NCBI RefSeq assembly: GCF_030812855.1
Contig: NZ_JAUSTK010000006.1
Location: 1 to 64,000, forward strand
Length of the DNA: 64,000 nt
Direction of reading: 5' to 3'
DNA from: Paenibacillus wynnii
GTDB lineage: Bacteria; Bacillota; Bacilli; Paenibacillales; Paenibacillaceae
Of this stretch, positions 8,608-16,715 are shown one piece after another. Under the pieces are notes generated by a model, which was given only the letters and a program-made list of their open reading frames with translations, made no database searches and was not told the DNA's origin. How positions within the stretch are numbered: the first letter of the stretch is position 1; each line of letters starts with the position of its first letter. The translations under genes were made by a program, and so were the position numbers.

Positions 8608-11181
8608 TTATCTTTTCTCAAGCTTATCTTTGGAGAATTCCTTCTCCGTAAACCCGATATCAGGATTTGGACTAGCCGTAGCTTCGGTACCCGTTCCTCC
8701 TCCGGTGCCCGGATCTACGATTGGCGAATCTGTAGGCACGGGAGTTTCTGTAGGAGGAGCAGGTGTTGCTGTCGCCCCCGGAGAGACTCCACCCTCATCA
8801 TTCCCATTTCCATTACCGTTTCCATTGCCGTTACCACCTTGGTTTGAACCATTGTTAGATCCATTCCCTGGTGAATCCGTAGGAAGTGCTGGATCCAGTG
8901 TAGGAATAGGTTCATCTATAGGTGGAGTATCTTGAACAGAAACGTTAACTAGATTAGAAGGCTCGCTCTCTATACCCCTGTCGGAATAGTAAGCTGTTAC
9001 ATAGTATTCATAAATCAAGCCTGGCATCGCACTAATATCTGCCGCACTTGAAGACAGTGAGCTCAACAATGGAGTAAAGTCCGCTTCTGAAGTTTCTCTG
9101 CGATAAATACGGTACTCTACACCCTCAGTAGGAAGTCCCGTCCAGCTCATATTGACCGTCATGGTTGAAGGATCATATTGAGCCGACAAATCAGTGATCG
9201 TCTGATTGGCAGCAGGATCCTCAGTAGCCTCAGGAAGGTCAATGTTACCGGAATCTGAGAATGGCTTGACTGGATAATCCTTCAGAGCTTCCTCCATAAC
9301 TTTACCCCAGAACGCAGCAGCCAGCGGACTGCTGTTCTTAAGCAAATGTTTTTTATCAGGCTCATCGTAGCCCATCCAAACCGCTGCTGTCCATTCTGGT
9401 GTATAACCTACAAACCATACATCCCTATTTGAGCTTATTCCAGAGTATCCACTCTGTGTAGTACCCGTCTTACCGGCTACTGGTCGGTTAATTCGGGCTT
9501 TTTTACCTGTACCACTTTCTACTACCTTCTGCATCATTTGCGTCATCTGATAGGCTGTGGTTTCTGACATGACTCGTTCCGATGATGTATCGGCTTTGAA
9601 AACGGTCTTGTCATCGCTATCTGTAATGGATTTGATGGCATAAGCCTCTCTCAATTCTCCACCATTCGCAAAAGCGCTGTAAGCCTGAGCCATTTCTAAG
9701 GTATTGGTACCTTTACTCATCCCCCCAAGTGCCAGCGATAAATTCTTATCTTCATCGGCAAGGGAGATGCCCATTTTCTTAGCAAATTGGAACCCTGTGT
9801 TCACACCAATTTCGTTCAGCAGCCACACTGCAGGTATATTTTCTGACTTCTGCAATGCGTCACTCATATTGATGGACGAGGAATATCCATGAAGGTTATT
9901 CGGGCAATATTTGCCGAAGCATTGTTTCTCGTTACTCAACTGAGAATCCACCGTGAACTTTCCAGACTCCAACGCGGGAGCATAAGATACGATGGGCTTA
10001 AAGGCCGATCCCGGTGAACGGCGGCTTGCCGATACGCGGCTGTAGCCTTTTTTCTCATAATTACGTCCACCCAGTAAAGCCATAATACTGCCGTTCTCTT
10101 GGTTCATAATGACCATAGATCCTTGGACCAGTTCATCATCGGCACTTTTCTCAAAATTATCCGCATCTGCGAATGCATCCTCCACCGTTTGCTGAGCGTG
10201 TTTATCCATCGTGGTGTAGATTTTGTATCCACCAATGTTCAAGTCATCCTCTGAGAGCCCGAACTTCTCCTCAGCCTCATCTACAGCATAGTCTATGAAT
10301 GCTTGATACCGCTGCTTGCTTGCAGGCGGTTTATACGTGTAATCAACAGCCTTGGCATCAATCATCTCTTGCTCCGTAATGAAGCCCTGCTCATGCATAA
10401 GTGTCAGCACAACTGCACGGCGCTCCTTCGAAAGCTCAGGATTACGAAGTGGATTATAGCGGGAAGGTCCCTTCGGCATAGCAGCCAGTGTCGCCATTTC
10501 CCAAATCTTAAGACCCTCAAGATTGCTTTTGCCAAAATAACGTTCAGAGGCAGCCTTAATACCGTAAACCGTGCCGCCAAAGTTAATTCTATTTAAATAC
10601 ATCGTAATAATTTCGTCTTTAGTATTATCATTCTCCAAAGCTATGGCTATGGATACTTCCGTTGCTTTCCGGAAAAAGGTTTTATCTCGCGTTAAAAATA
10701 TGTTTTTGGCCAGCTGCTGAGTTATGGTACTCCCACCCTCAACCATACTGCGAGCTGCAATGTCCTTGACAGCGGCACGCCCGATTGACCAGAAATCAAC
10801 TCCTTTGTGTTCAAAAAAGCGTTTGTCCTCGGTGGCTACAAAAGCGTTAATAAGCAGCTCCGGGATTTTGTCATGTTCGACTGGATCACTTTTTTCAAGC
10901 GACAACTCTCCAATTAAGTTTGCATTCCGATCATAAACCTTAGTAGTGGGGTTAACAGTCAACTTCCCTGCATTTTCCTTAAGCAGCTTCTCACCGTTCA
11001 GCATAATGAACAGATAACCGCCTAGGGCGCAAAAAATAGCCAGCGCCGTGGCAAAAAATAAAGTCCATAATACACGTTTTTTGGTTAATAGTTTTTTCTT
11101 TTTCTTTTTAGGTTTGGGCTGCTCTCTGTCTCTGTCTCTGTCTCTGTTTCGGTTTGATCTTGTACTATCGTCTCTAGACAT
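8608..11181 (-). CDS. Class A penicillin-binding protein (PBP1A family)
   Basis: A bifunctional peptidoglycan polymerase and cross-linker. The 857-residue protein has a charged cytoplasmic tail (RDRDRDRE then a Lys run, residues 13-30) and one membrane anchor (about 38-61). The GT51 glycosyltransferase has ATEDKRFFEH (catalytic Glu about 118) and GGSTITQQLAKN. The transpeptidase has SPGSAFKP (active Ser about 392), SEN (446-448) and KTGTT (571-575). A fibronectin type III-like module (about 680-755) and a Pro/Thr/Gly/Asn-rich C-terminal tail follow. The start is supported by AGGAGG seven bases upstream. The tail and the RD repeat are low-complexity and could vary in length between strains. 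Confidence 0.95.
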   Translation of the reverse strand: MSRDDSTRSNRNRDRDRDREQPKPKKKKKKLLTKKRVLWTLFFATALAIFCALGGYLFIMLNGEKLLKENAGKLTVNPTTKVYDRNANLIGELSLEKSDPVEHDKIPELLINAFVATEDKRFFEHKGVDFWSIGRAAVKDIAARSMVEGGSTITQQLAKNIFLTRDKTFFRKATEVSIAIALENDNTKDEIITMYLNRINFGGTVYGIKAASERYFGKSNLEGLKIWEMATLAAMPKGPSRYNPLRNPELSKERRAVVLTLMHEQGFITEQEMIDAKAVDYTYKPPASKQRYQAFIDYAVDEAEEKFGLSEDDLNIGGYKIYTTMDKHAQQTVEDAFADADNFEKSADDELVQGSMVIMNQENGSIMALLGGRNYEKKGYSRVSASRRSPGSAFKPIVSYAPALESGKFTVDSQLSNEKQCFGKYCPNNLHGYSSSINMSDALQKSENIPAVWLLNEIGVNTGFQFAKKMGISLADEDKNLSLALGGMSKGTNTLEMAQAYSAFANGGELREAYAIKSITDSDDKTVFKADTSSERVMSETTAYQMTQMMQKVVESGTGKKARINRPVAGKTGTTQSGYSGISSNRDVWFVGYTPEWTAAVWMGYDEPDKKHLLKNSSPLAAAFWGKVMEEALKDYPVKPFSDSGNIDLPEATEDPAANQTITDLSAQYDPSTMTVNMSWTGLPTEGVEYRIYRRETSEADFTPLLSSLSSSAADISAMPGLIYEYYVTAYYSDRGIESEPSNLVNVSVQDTPPIDEPIPTLDPALPTDSPGNGSNNGSNQGGNGNGNGNGNGNDEGGVSPGATATPAPPTETPVPTDSPIVDPGTGGGTGTEATASPNPDIGFTEKEFSKDKLEKR

Positions 11182-11360
11182 GGTGCCTCCTGACTCCCTT
11201 GTGGAAAAAAATAAATTATAGTCTACCCCGGAATGAAAAGAACAACCTTCTCAGGTTGCTCTCTTTCATTCTATTCAAACGCATTATAAACAAAAAGGTT
11301 TCACTTCAAGCATGTTTATCTTCCAGGTTAAAAGATTTCTCTCCAAATGGCTGACGCCAA

Positions 11361-11600
11361 TTACTCGTTATTGCCGCTGTCCTGCATCAAAGATACACTG
11401 CGTTGCGGAGTAAATGTTGAAATGGCATGCTTGTACACCATTTGCTGGCGTCCGTCACTATCAATAACAATTGTAAAATTATCGAACGCTTTAATAATCC
11501 CCCGGATCTGGAAGCCGTTGGTTAAATATACTGTAGCAGGGATATTCTCTTTACGCAGTTGGTTCAAGAACGTATCTTGGATGTTAATGGACTTGTTCAT
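11361..11600 (-). CDS. hfq: RNA chaperone Hfq
   Basis: A hexameric Sm-fold RNA-binding protein. From the ATG at 11600 it gives about 79 residues beginning [18 protein letters not shown]. This is the normal Bacillus start, whereas the open frame upstream (to 11648) adds 16 non-conserved residues. Sm1 is [20 protein letters not shown] and Sm2 contains MVYKHAIST. It sits downstream of miaA on the same strand, as in many bacteria, but about 550 bp of AT-rich DNA and its own promoter separate the two. Confidence 0.96.
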   Translation of the reverse strand: MNKSINIQDTFLNQLRKENIPATVYLTNGFQIRGIIKAFDNFTIVIDSDGRQQMVYKHAISTFTPQRSVSLMQDSGNNE

Positions 11601-11671
11601 ATGCCGTACCCCCAATGGTTCAATTAGATTGTTCAGAAGTATATTCAAGACCTGAGAGAAACTTTCCTGCT

Positions 11672-11701
11672 ATTATATCACGTAATATGTACTTACATCA
11701 A
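11672..11701 (-). promoter_or_regulatory. Sigma-A promoter of hfq
   Basis: On the minus strand TTGATG (11696-11701) and a perfect TATAAT (11672-11677) have an 18-bp spacer, about 72 bp before the hfq start codon. Confidence 0.7.
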
Positions 11702-12073
11702 TGAACTAAAACAGAGGCAAATTTCAGATATTGTTTGCTTGTTCATGGGAGTAATGATCCTTTTTTCGAATCGTACTTAAATCGAGTTAAACGATTATGT
11801 TACTTTTTACGTGTTTTTAGATAGCTCCTTTTATTTTATGTTTGTTGGTCAATTCGCTATATTTTGGCTCCTCTCATTATATATGTTAAATCTTAGCACC
11901 CTTCCCGTCAATCTTGACAACTTCTGCTTTTAGTGAAGATCGAAATAAGAATCCGCTTATTTAAATGAAGATGACCGACATTATGATTAGCATTTAATAA
12001 CGGACTTTCGTATCGATATCTCATACATTCTTATATTTCGTGCTCCAGTACATTTTTGAAGGTCTTCCAAAAA
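11702..12073. other. AT-rich intergenic region between miaA and hfq
   Basis: No open frame with a ribosome site and no tRNA-like fold is visible. Apart from the hfq promoter at its left edge and the miaA terminator at its right edge, I see only AT-rich DNA. A small RNA cannot be excluded. Confidence 0.5.
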
Positions 12074-12125
12074 ATTAAAAAAGGATGCTTCCGAGAAAGT
12101 GAAAAATCTCTTAGGAAACATCCTA
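12074..12125 (-). terminator. Rho-independent terminator of miaA
   Basis: On the minus strand AGGATGTTTCC and GGAAGCATCCT pair with one mismatch around a 21-base loop, followed by TTTTTT. Confidence 0.85.
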
Positions 12126-12153
12126 TACCTTCAGTTTTGCAAGCAATGTGATT

Positions 12154-13110
12154 TTACTTGCCTTCACTGAATTTATTTGTAATAATGTCACGTATTTTTT
12201 CAAAATACACAGAGAAGTTTTGCTCTTCATCAACATCGATCCACTCAATTTCCTTCATGTGACGAAACCATGACAGCTGTCTTTTGGCGAATCGGCGGGT
12301 ATCGCGTTTAAGAAGTGTCACCGCCTCCTCGTAAGTAGTTTCGCCCGCGAGGTATGCCGCAATTTCCTTGTAGCCTAGTCCCTGCATGGACACAAGCCCC
12401 CTGACGTAGCCGCGCTCCAATAGAGTTCTAACTTCATCTACAAGGCCATCTGCCAGCATTTGATCAATTCGGTCTTCAATACGTTGATATAGTATTTTCC
12501 GGTCCATTGTCAAACCGATGATGCACAGCTCGTACGGAGACTCCTTCTTTTGGGCAGCATGAGAGGATGAAAGTGTCGTATCTGTCTGATGGTGAATCTC
12601 TAGAGCCCGTATGATTCTACGGCGGTCATTAGGGTGCAGACGGGCTGCACTGATCGGGTCAACAGCCTCTAATCTGGCGTGCAAAGCAAGAGCTCCGTGC
12701 TCCTCCGCGTATTCATCCTGCTCCTTACGAAAGGCCTCATCTGCCACAGCTTCCGAGAAGCGAAAGCCGTAACATAAGGACTCAATATAAAGTCCGGTGC
12801 CTCCAACAATAAAGGGGAGCTTCCCTCTTGCGCGGATATCTTCAATAGCTTTGGTTGCGTGCTCCTGAAATTCAGCTGCCGAGTAGGAATCCTGCGGATC
12901 ATGAATATCAATTAAATGATGGGGAATGCCTTGCATCTCCTCGGGAGTGATTTTGGCTGTTCCTATATCCATCTCACGGTACACCTGCATCGAATCACCT
13001 GAGATAATTTCAGCATCGTATGCGGCTGCAAGCTCCAAGCTCAGTCTCGTCTTACCTACAGCAGTGGGACCCAAAAGGACCAACAGCTTAGGTTTTGCTT
13101 CAGTTGTCAA
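12154..13110 (-). CDS. miaA: tRNA dimethylallyltransferase MiaA
   Basis: Transfers a dimethylallyl group to N6 of A37 in tRNAs reading UNN codons. The partner enzyme MiaB (60.3-61.9 kb here) then adds the methylthio group. The 318-residue protein has the P-loop GPTAVGKT (about 14-21), GDSMQVYREMDIGTAK, the GGTGLYIESL motif, NDRRRIIRALE, and a C-terminal RRFAKRQLSWFR. The gene start overlaps the end of the upstream methyltransferase gene by about 11 bp, so the two are probably translated from one message. hfq follows downstream with its own promoter. Confidence 0.97.
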   Translation of the reverse strand: MTTEAKPKLLVLLGPTAVGKTRLSLELAAAYDAEIISGDSMQVYREMDIGTAKITPEEMQGIPHHLIDIHDPQDSYSAAEFQEHATKAIEDIRARGKLPFIVGGTGLYIESLCYGFRFSEAVADEAFRKEQDEYAEEHGALALHARLEAVDPISAARLHPNDRRRIIRALEIHHQTDTTLSSSHAAQKKESPYELCIIGLTMDRKILYQRIEDRIDQMLADGLVDEVRTLLERGYVRGLVSMQGLGYKEIAAYLAGETTYEEAVTLLKRDTRRFAKRQLSWFRHMKEIEWIDVDEEQNFSVYFEKIRDIITNKFSEGK

Positions 13111-13879
13111 TTTGTATCACCCCGTACGAAGTTTTGGAATTACTGCGCAGCAGCTCGGAAAAACCCAGCCTTGCAAATTCACCGCTAAGACTTTTTTCCT
13201 TCAACAGCACTGCTTTGCGGGCAATTCTTACGGCTTCAGACACACTCTCAGGGGACAAAGCAGCACCATTTGCAAACTGGCGTAAAGGAGATATGGCCGC
13301 TGAATCCGTTAAAGGCTGGCGGAACATCGGATCAAAATAGACAATGTCCACACTTTTATCAGGCTGTGCTCTCAAATAATCCAAATGATCATTATGTACA
13401 ACCTTAATCCGCCGCAAAGCAGCATTTACTTTCTCATTCCCGGTAATATAATGGCTCATCCCTTCTAACAAGAGTCCATACAGCGGTAGTGAACTCTCGA
13501 TAGCGGTAACCTCTGAAGCTTCACCGCCATAAACAGCAAACAGAAGAGAGTCTGTTCCGAGGCCTGCCGTGCAGTCCAGTACACTATCTCCCGGTACCAT
13601 ACCGGCAGCTTCTAGCATGGGGTCAGTTTCGCCTTTTAATACCCGTTTTGCCCGAACAAAACCCATACTCGGGTGAAATTGCATAGGTGGCATCCCAGGC
13701 CGCAGAAGCCGTACAGCCTCTTGCAGCACAACCAGCACTTCTTGGTCCTGATAATATTCTACCAGCTTGGTTAAAGAAAGGGTTCCGCGCGGTTTATAAT
13801 CAACCTTTAACCGATCCGCGAGTGACTGCGCACGCTGCACAATTTCCGGAATCGGGCTATTGCCCGTAGTTATAATCAT
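13100..13879 (-). CDS. RsmJ-like class I SAM-dependent methyltransferase
   Basis: A 259-residue methyltransferase. The SAM-binding motif is VLDCTAGLGTDSLLFAVYGG (about 100-119). The catalytic-type motif DIVYFDPMFRQP strongly resembles the DPMFP motif of RsmJ, which methylates a guanine in 16S rRNA in E. coli. An N-terminal segment of about 75 residues precedes the Rossmann fold, as in that family. Its end overlaps miaA, a tRNA-modifying gene, which suits an RNA-modification role. The exact substrate is inferred. Confidence 0.78.
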   Translation of the reverse strand: MIITTGNSPIPEIVQRAQSLADRLKVDYKPRGTLSLTKLVEYYQDQEVLVVLQEAVRLLRPGMPPMQFHPSMGFVRAKRVLKGETDPMLEAAGMVPGDSVLDCTAGLGTDSLLFAVYGGEASEVTAIESSLPLYGLLLEGMSHYITGNEKVNAALRRIKVVHNDHLDYLRAQPDKSVDIVYFDPMFRQPLTDSAAISPLRQFANGAALSPESVSEAVRIARKAVLLKEKSLSGEFARLGFSELLRSNSKTSYGVIQIDN

Positions 13880-13922
13880 GATGCCTCCTGACTAGTTTCG
13901 GTATACACTTTCACTTCATAGA

Positions 13923-15902
13923 TTACATAACCCGTTTGAATAATTTTTCCAGATCATAGACAGAAAAAGAAATCAGAATCGGACGGCCGTGCGGACAGGT
14001 ATATGGCTGTTTGCAAGCAGATAATCGAGTTAACAGGCTGTCCACTTCCTGTTCTGTGAGTTTATGATTCGCTTTAATGGATGCTTTACAGGAACATAGA
14101 ATAGAAGACTTTTCACGTAACTTAGCCAGATCGATGGATTTCTCACTCAGCACCCACTCTGCCATTTCCTCGATAATCGCCTTTTCCTCCCCTTGAGGGA
14201 ACCAATAGGGCAAGGAACGGACAAGAAAAGTCTGACCCCCGAAATGCTCCAGATACACACCGGCCTGCTCGAACCAATGCAAACGTTCTCCTAGCTGTCG
14301 GCTTTCGGATGGAGTGAACTCAAGTGTTATGGGCAATAAAAGCTCTTGAGATGCATCTGCGGGCCGTCCAAATTGCTCATAATAAAATTCATAATTGATT
14401 CGTTCATGAGCGGCATGCTGATCTATTAAATATAAGCCTTCCTCATTCTGAGCGATAATATAGGTCCCGTGATGCTGTCCGATATAATTCAGTTCTGGAA
14501 ATACCGGAAGACCCGTACCTCCACCGGCAGGAGGTGCTAAAAGCTCTTCAAGCCCCGCAGCCTGTTCTCGCGGATTGTAAGTAGGCTGTGGTGCACGATA
14601 GCTGTTATTTTTCCCTGCTTCGCGAATTTGTGGAGCCGCTTGGGATGCATTGCCGGTTTTAAAGGATTCTGTTTTGTATGGTTCTGATTTGTAGGGCTCT
14701 GTTTCACTTTGTTTATCCTGTTGTGAAAAAGTTGGTGTCCCTGTGATGAGCCCGTTGTTAACGTTCGAGTCTGAGTATTCCGCTCGGTCAGGGCGCTGTA
14801 TTGGGCTCTCTTTCAAACCCTCTTTTGAACCCTTCTGAAAAGCGAATTGCTCCTGTATAATAGAGGAGCTCCCCTTGGGCCCGATCGTTTCTCTGCCCGG
14901 TCTGGGGATAAGTGTCTGACCCAATAATACCTTTCGGGTCTCCTCTTCAACGAACTTGTACAGTTCCACTTCCTTGCTGAATCGGACCTCCAGTTTGGCT
15001 GGATGAACGTTAACGTCAACTAGGGAAGGATGCATGTACAGCTTCATTACAAGTAATGGATAGCGGTTAATCGGCAATAAAGTATGATATGCACGCATCA
15101 CCGCTGCGTTCAATCCGTTGCTCCGGATATAACGTCCGCCTACTATTGTTGTTACTGCGTTACGATTCGAACGCGTCCAATCGGGACGGCTGATATAGCC
15201 GGAAATCCGATAGTCGGGATCTTCGGCTGTGATCGGCAGCATGGCCTTTGCTGCTGAAGTCCCGTATACAGCGGCAATCACCTGCAGCAAATCACCATTA
15301 CCCAAAGTATGGAGGAGCTGGTTGCCGTTATGCTGGAACCTGAAGGAGATGTCTGGATGTGCCAGAGCCATGCGGTACATGGCATCCGAAATATGCCCCA
15401 GCTCCGTCTGAACGCTTTTCATATATTTCAGTCTTGCCGGTGTATTGAAGAATAACTCCCGAACCTCAAAATCAGTTCCTTGCCCGGAAGGAGCATCTTC
15501 ATTACAAATCAGCTTGCCGCCCTCAATCTTGATTAACCTGCCTTTTCCATCATCTGCACTAGCCGTCAGCAGCGAGACCTTGGATACGGCGGCAATACTG
15601 GGTAATGCTTCCCCGCGGAAGCCCAGGCTTGTTATCAGGAACAGATCGCGTCCATTCGCGATTTTACTTGTGGCATGTCGATAAAAAGCCGTCTCGCAAT
15701 CATCCCCCTCTATCCCCGAACCATTATCCTTCACACGGATACTCTGCAGGCCGCCTTCCTCCACAGAGACCTCGATTACAGTACTCTTGGCATCAATCGC
15801 ATTCTCCACTAATTCCTTTACGACCGAAGCTGGACGCTCGACCACTTCACCAGCCGCAATCTGGTTCGCAATATGCTCGTCCAATATATGAATTTTAGCC
15901 AT
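13923..15902 (-). CDS. mutL: DNA mismatch repair protein MutL
   Basis: Links MutS mismatch recognition to strand incision. The N-terminal GHKL ATPase has IAAGEVVERPASVVKELVENAIDA, DNGSGI and GFRGEAL. A variable linker is rich in Gln/Ser/Pro with KTESFKTG-type repeats. The C-terminal endonuclease domain has DQHAAHERINYE, CKASIKANHKL and CPHGRP, the metal-site set of nicking MutL proteins. QELLLP looks like the beta-clamp motif (QEMIVP in B. subtilis). The open frame reaches a TTG at 15926, but AGGTG seven bases before the ATG at 15902 favours MAKIHILDEH. The gene is separated from mutS by a repeat array. Confidence 0.96.
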   Translation of the reverse strand: MAKIHILDEHIANQIAAGEVVERPASVVKELVENAIDAKSTVIEVSVEEGGLQSIRVKDNGSGIEGDDCETAFYRHATSKIANGRDLFLITSLGFRGEALPSIAAVSKVSLLTASADDGKGRLIKIEGGKLICNEDAPSGQGTDFEVRELFFNTPARLKYMKSVQTELGHISDAMYRMALAHPDISFRFQHNGNQLLHTLGNGDLLQVIAAVYGTSAAKAMLPITAEDPDYRISGYISRPDWTRSNRNAVTTIVGGRYIRSNGLNAAVMRAYHTLLPINRYPLLVMKLYMHPSLVDVNVHPAKLEVRFSKEVELYKFVEEETRKVLLGQTLIPRPGRETIGPKGSSSIIQEQFAFQKGSKEGLKESPIQRPDRAEYSDSNVNNGLITGTPTFSQQDKQSETEPYKSEPYKTESFKTGNASQAAPQIREAGKNNSYRAPQPTYNPREQAAGLEELLAPPAGGGTGLPVFPELNYIGQHHGTYIIAQNEEGLYLIDQHAAHERINYEFYYEQFGRPADASQELLLPITLEFTPSESRQLGERLHWFEQAGVYLEHFGGQTFLVRSLPYWFPQGEEKAIIEEMAEWVLSEKSIDLAKLREKSSILCSCKASIKANHKLTEQEVDSLLTRLSACKQPYTCPHGRPILISFSVYDLEKLFKRVM

Positions 15903-15947
15903 GTCATTCACCTCGCTGTTTGACAATTTAGATAGAAATAACCTGTA

Positions 15948-16690
15948 GGGTTATTGGGGCGCATTCAAGTGTACTTTTACATTTGAATTCACCATTCTGA
16001 GCTATTGGGGCGCAATCAAGTGTACGTATACCTTTGAATTCACCATTCTGAGCTATTGAGGCGCAATCAAGTGTAGTTATACATTTGAATTCACCATTCT
16101 GAGCTATTAAGGCGCAATCAAGTGTACGTATACCTTTGAATTCACCATTCTGAGCTATTGAGGCGCAATCAAGTGTACTTTTACATTTGAATTCACCATT
16201 CTGGCTATTGAGGCGCAATCAAGTGTACTTTTACATTTGAATTCACCATTCTGAGCTATTAAGGCGCAATCAAGTGTACGTATACATTTGAATTCACCAT
16301 TCTGAGCTATTGAGGCGCAATCAAGTGTATTTATACATTTGAATTCACCATTCTGAGTTATTGGGGCGCAATCAAGTGTAGTTATACATTTGAATTCACC
16401 ATTCTGAGCTATTAAGGCGCAATCAAGTGTACGTATACCTTTGAATTCACCATTCTGAGCTATTGAGGCGCAATCAAGTGTACTTTTACATTTGAATTCA
16501 CCATTCTGGCTATTGAGGCGCAATCAAGTGTACTTTTACATTTGAATTCACCATTCTGAGCTATTAGGGCGCAATCAAGTGTACTTTTACATTTGAATTC
16601 ACCATTCTGAGCTATTAGGGCGCAATCAAGTGTACTTTTACATTTGAATTCACCATTACGAGCAATTTGAGCAAAATTAATGGTACTTAG
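15948..16690. repeat. Tandem array of 14 units, 51-bp period, hairpin core
   Basis: Units begin with GCGCAATCAAGTGTA at 15959, 16010, 16061, 16112, 16163, 16213, 16264, 16315, 16366, 16417, 16468, 16518, 16569 and 16620. A decayed fifteenth unit is near 16671. Two units are 50 bp because one A is missing (CTGGCT instead of CTGAGCT). Each unit has arms TCAAGTGTA and TACATTTGA around a four-base loop, so RNA from either strand could fold. The rest, GAATTCACCATTCTGAGCTATT, is nearly constant. Loop variants recur in the same order in units 3-6 and 9-12, implying block duplication of about 305 bp. Open frames across it (51 is 17 codons) lack ribosome sites and are broken by the 50-bp units. It fills the mutS-mutL gap. 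Confidence 0.95.
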
Positions 16691-16715
16691 CAATAACCTG
16701 CAATAGCAATTAACC

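Noticed and set aside
15948..16690. CRISPR array
   Set aside because: Repeats and the sequence between them are both nearly constant, there are no unique spacers and no cas genes.
15928..16693. Long open frames with a 17-residue periodic product across the mutS-mutL array
   Set aside because: 51 bp is a multiple of three, so frames stay open by arithmetic. There is no ribosome site or convincing start, and two 50-bp units break the frame. The signal is in the DNA hairpins, not in a protein.
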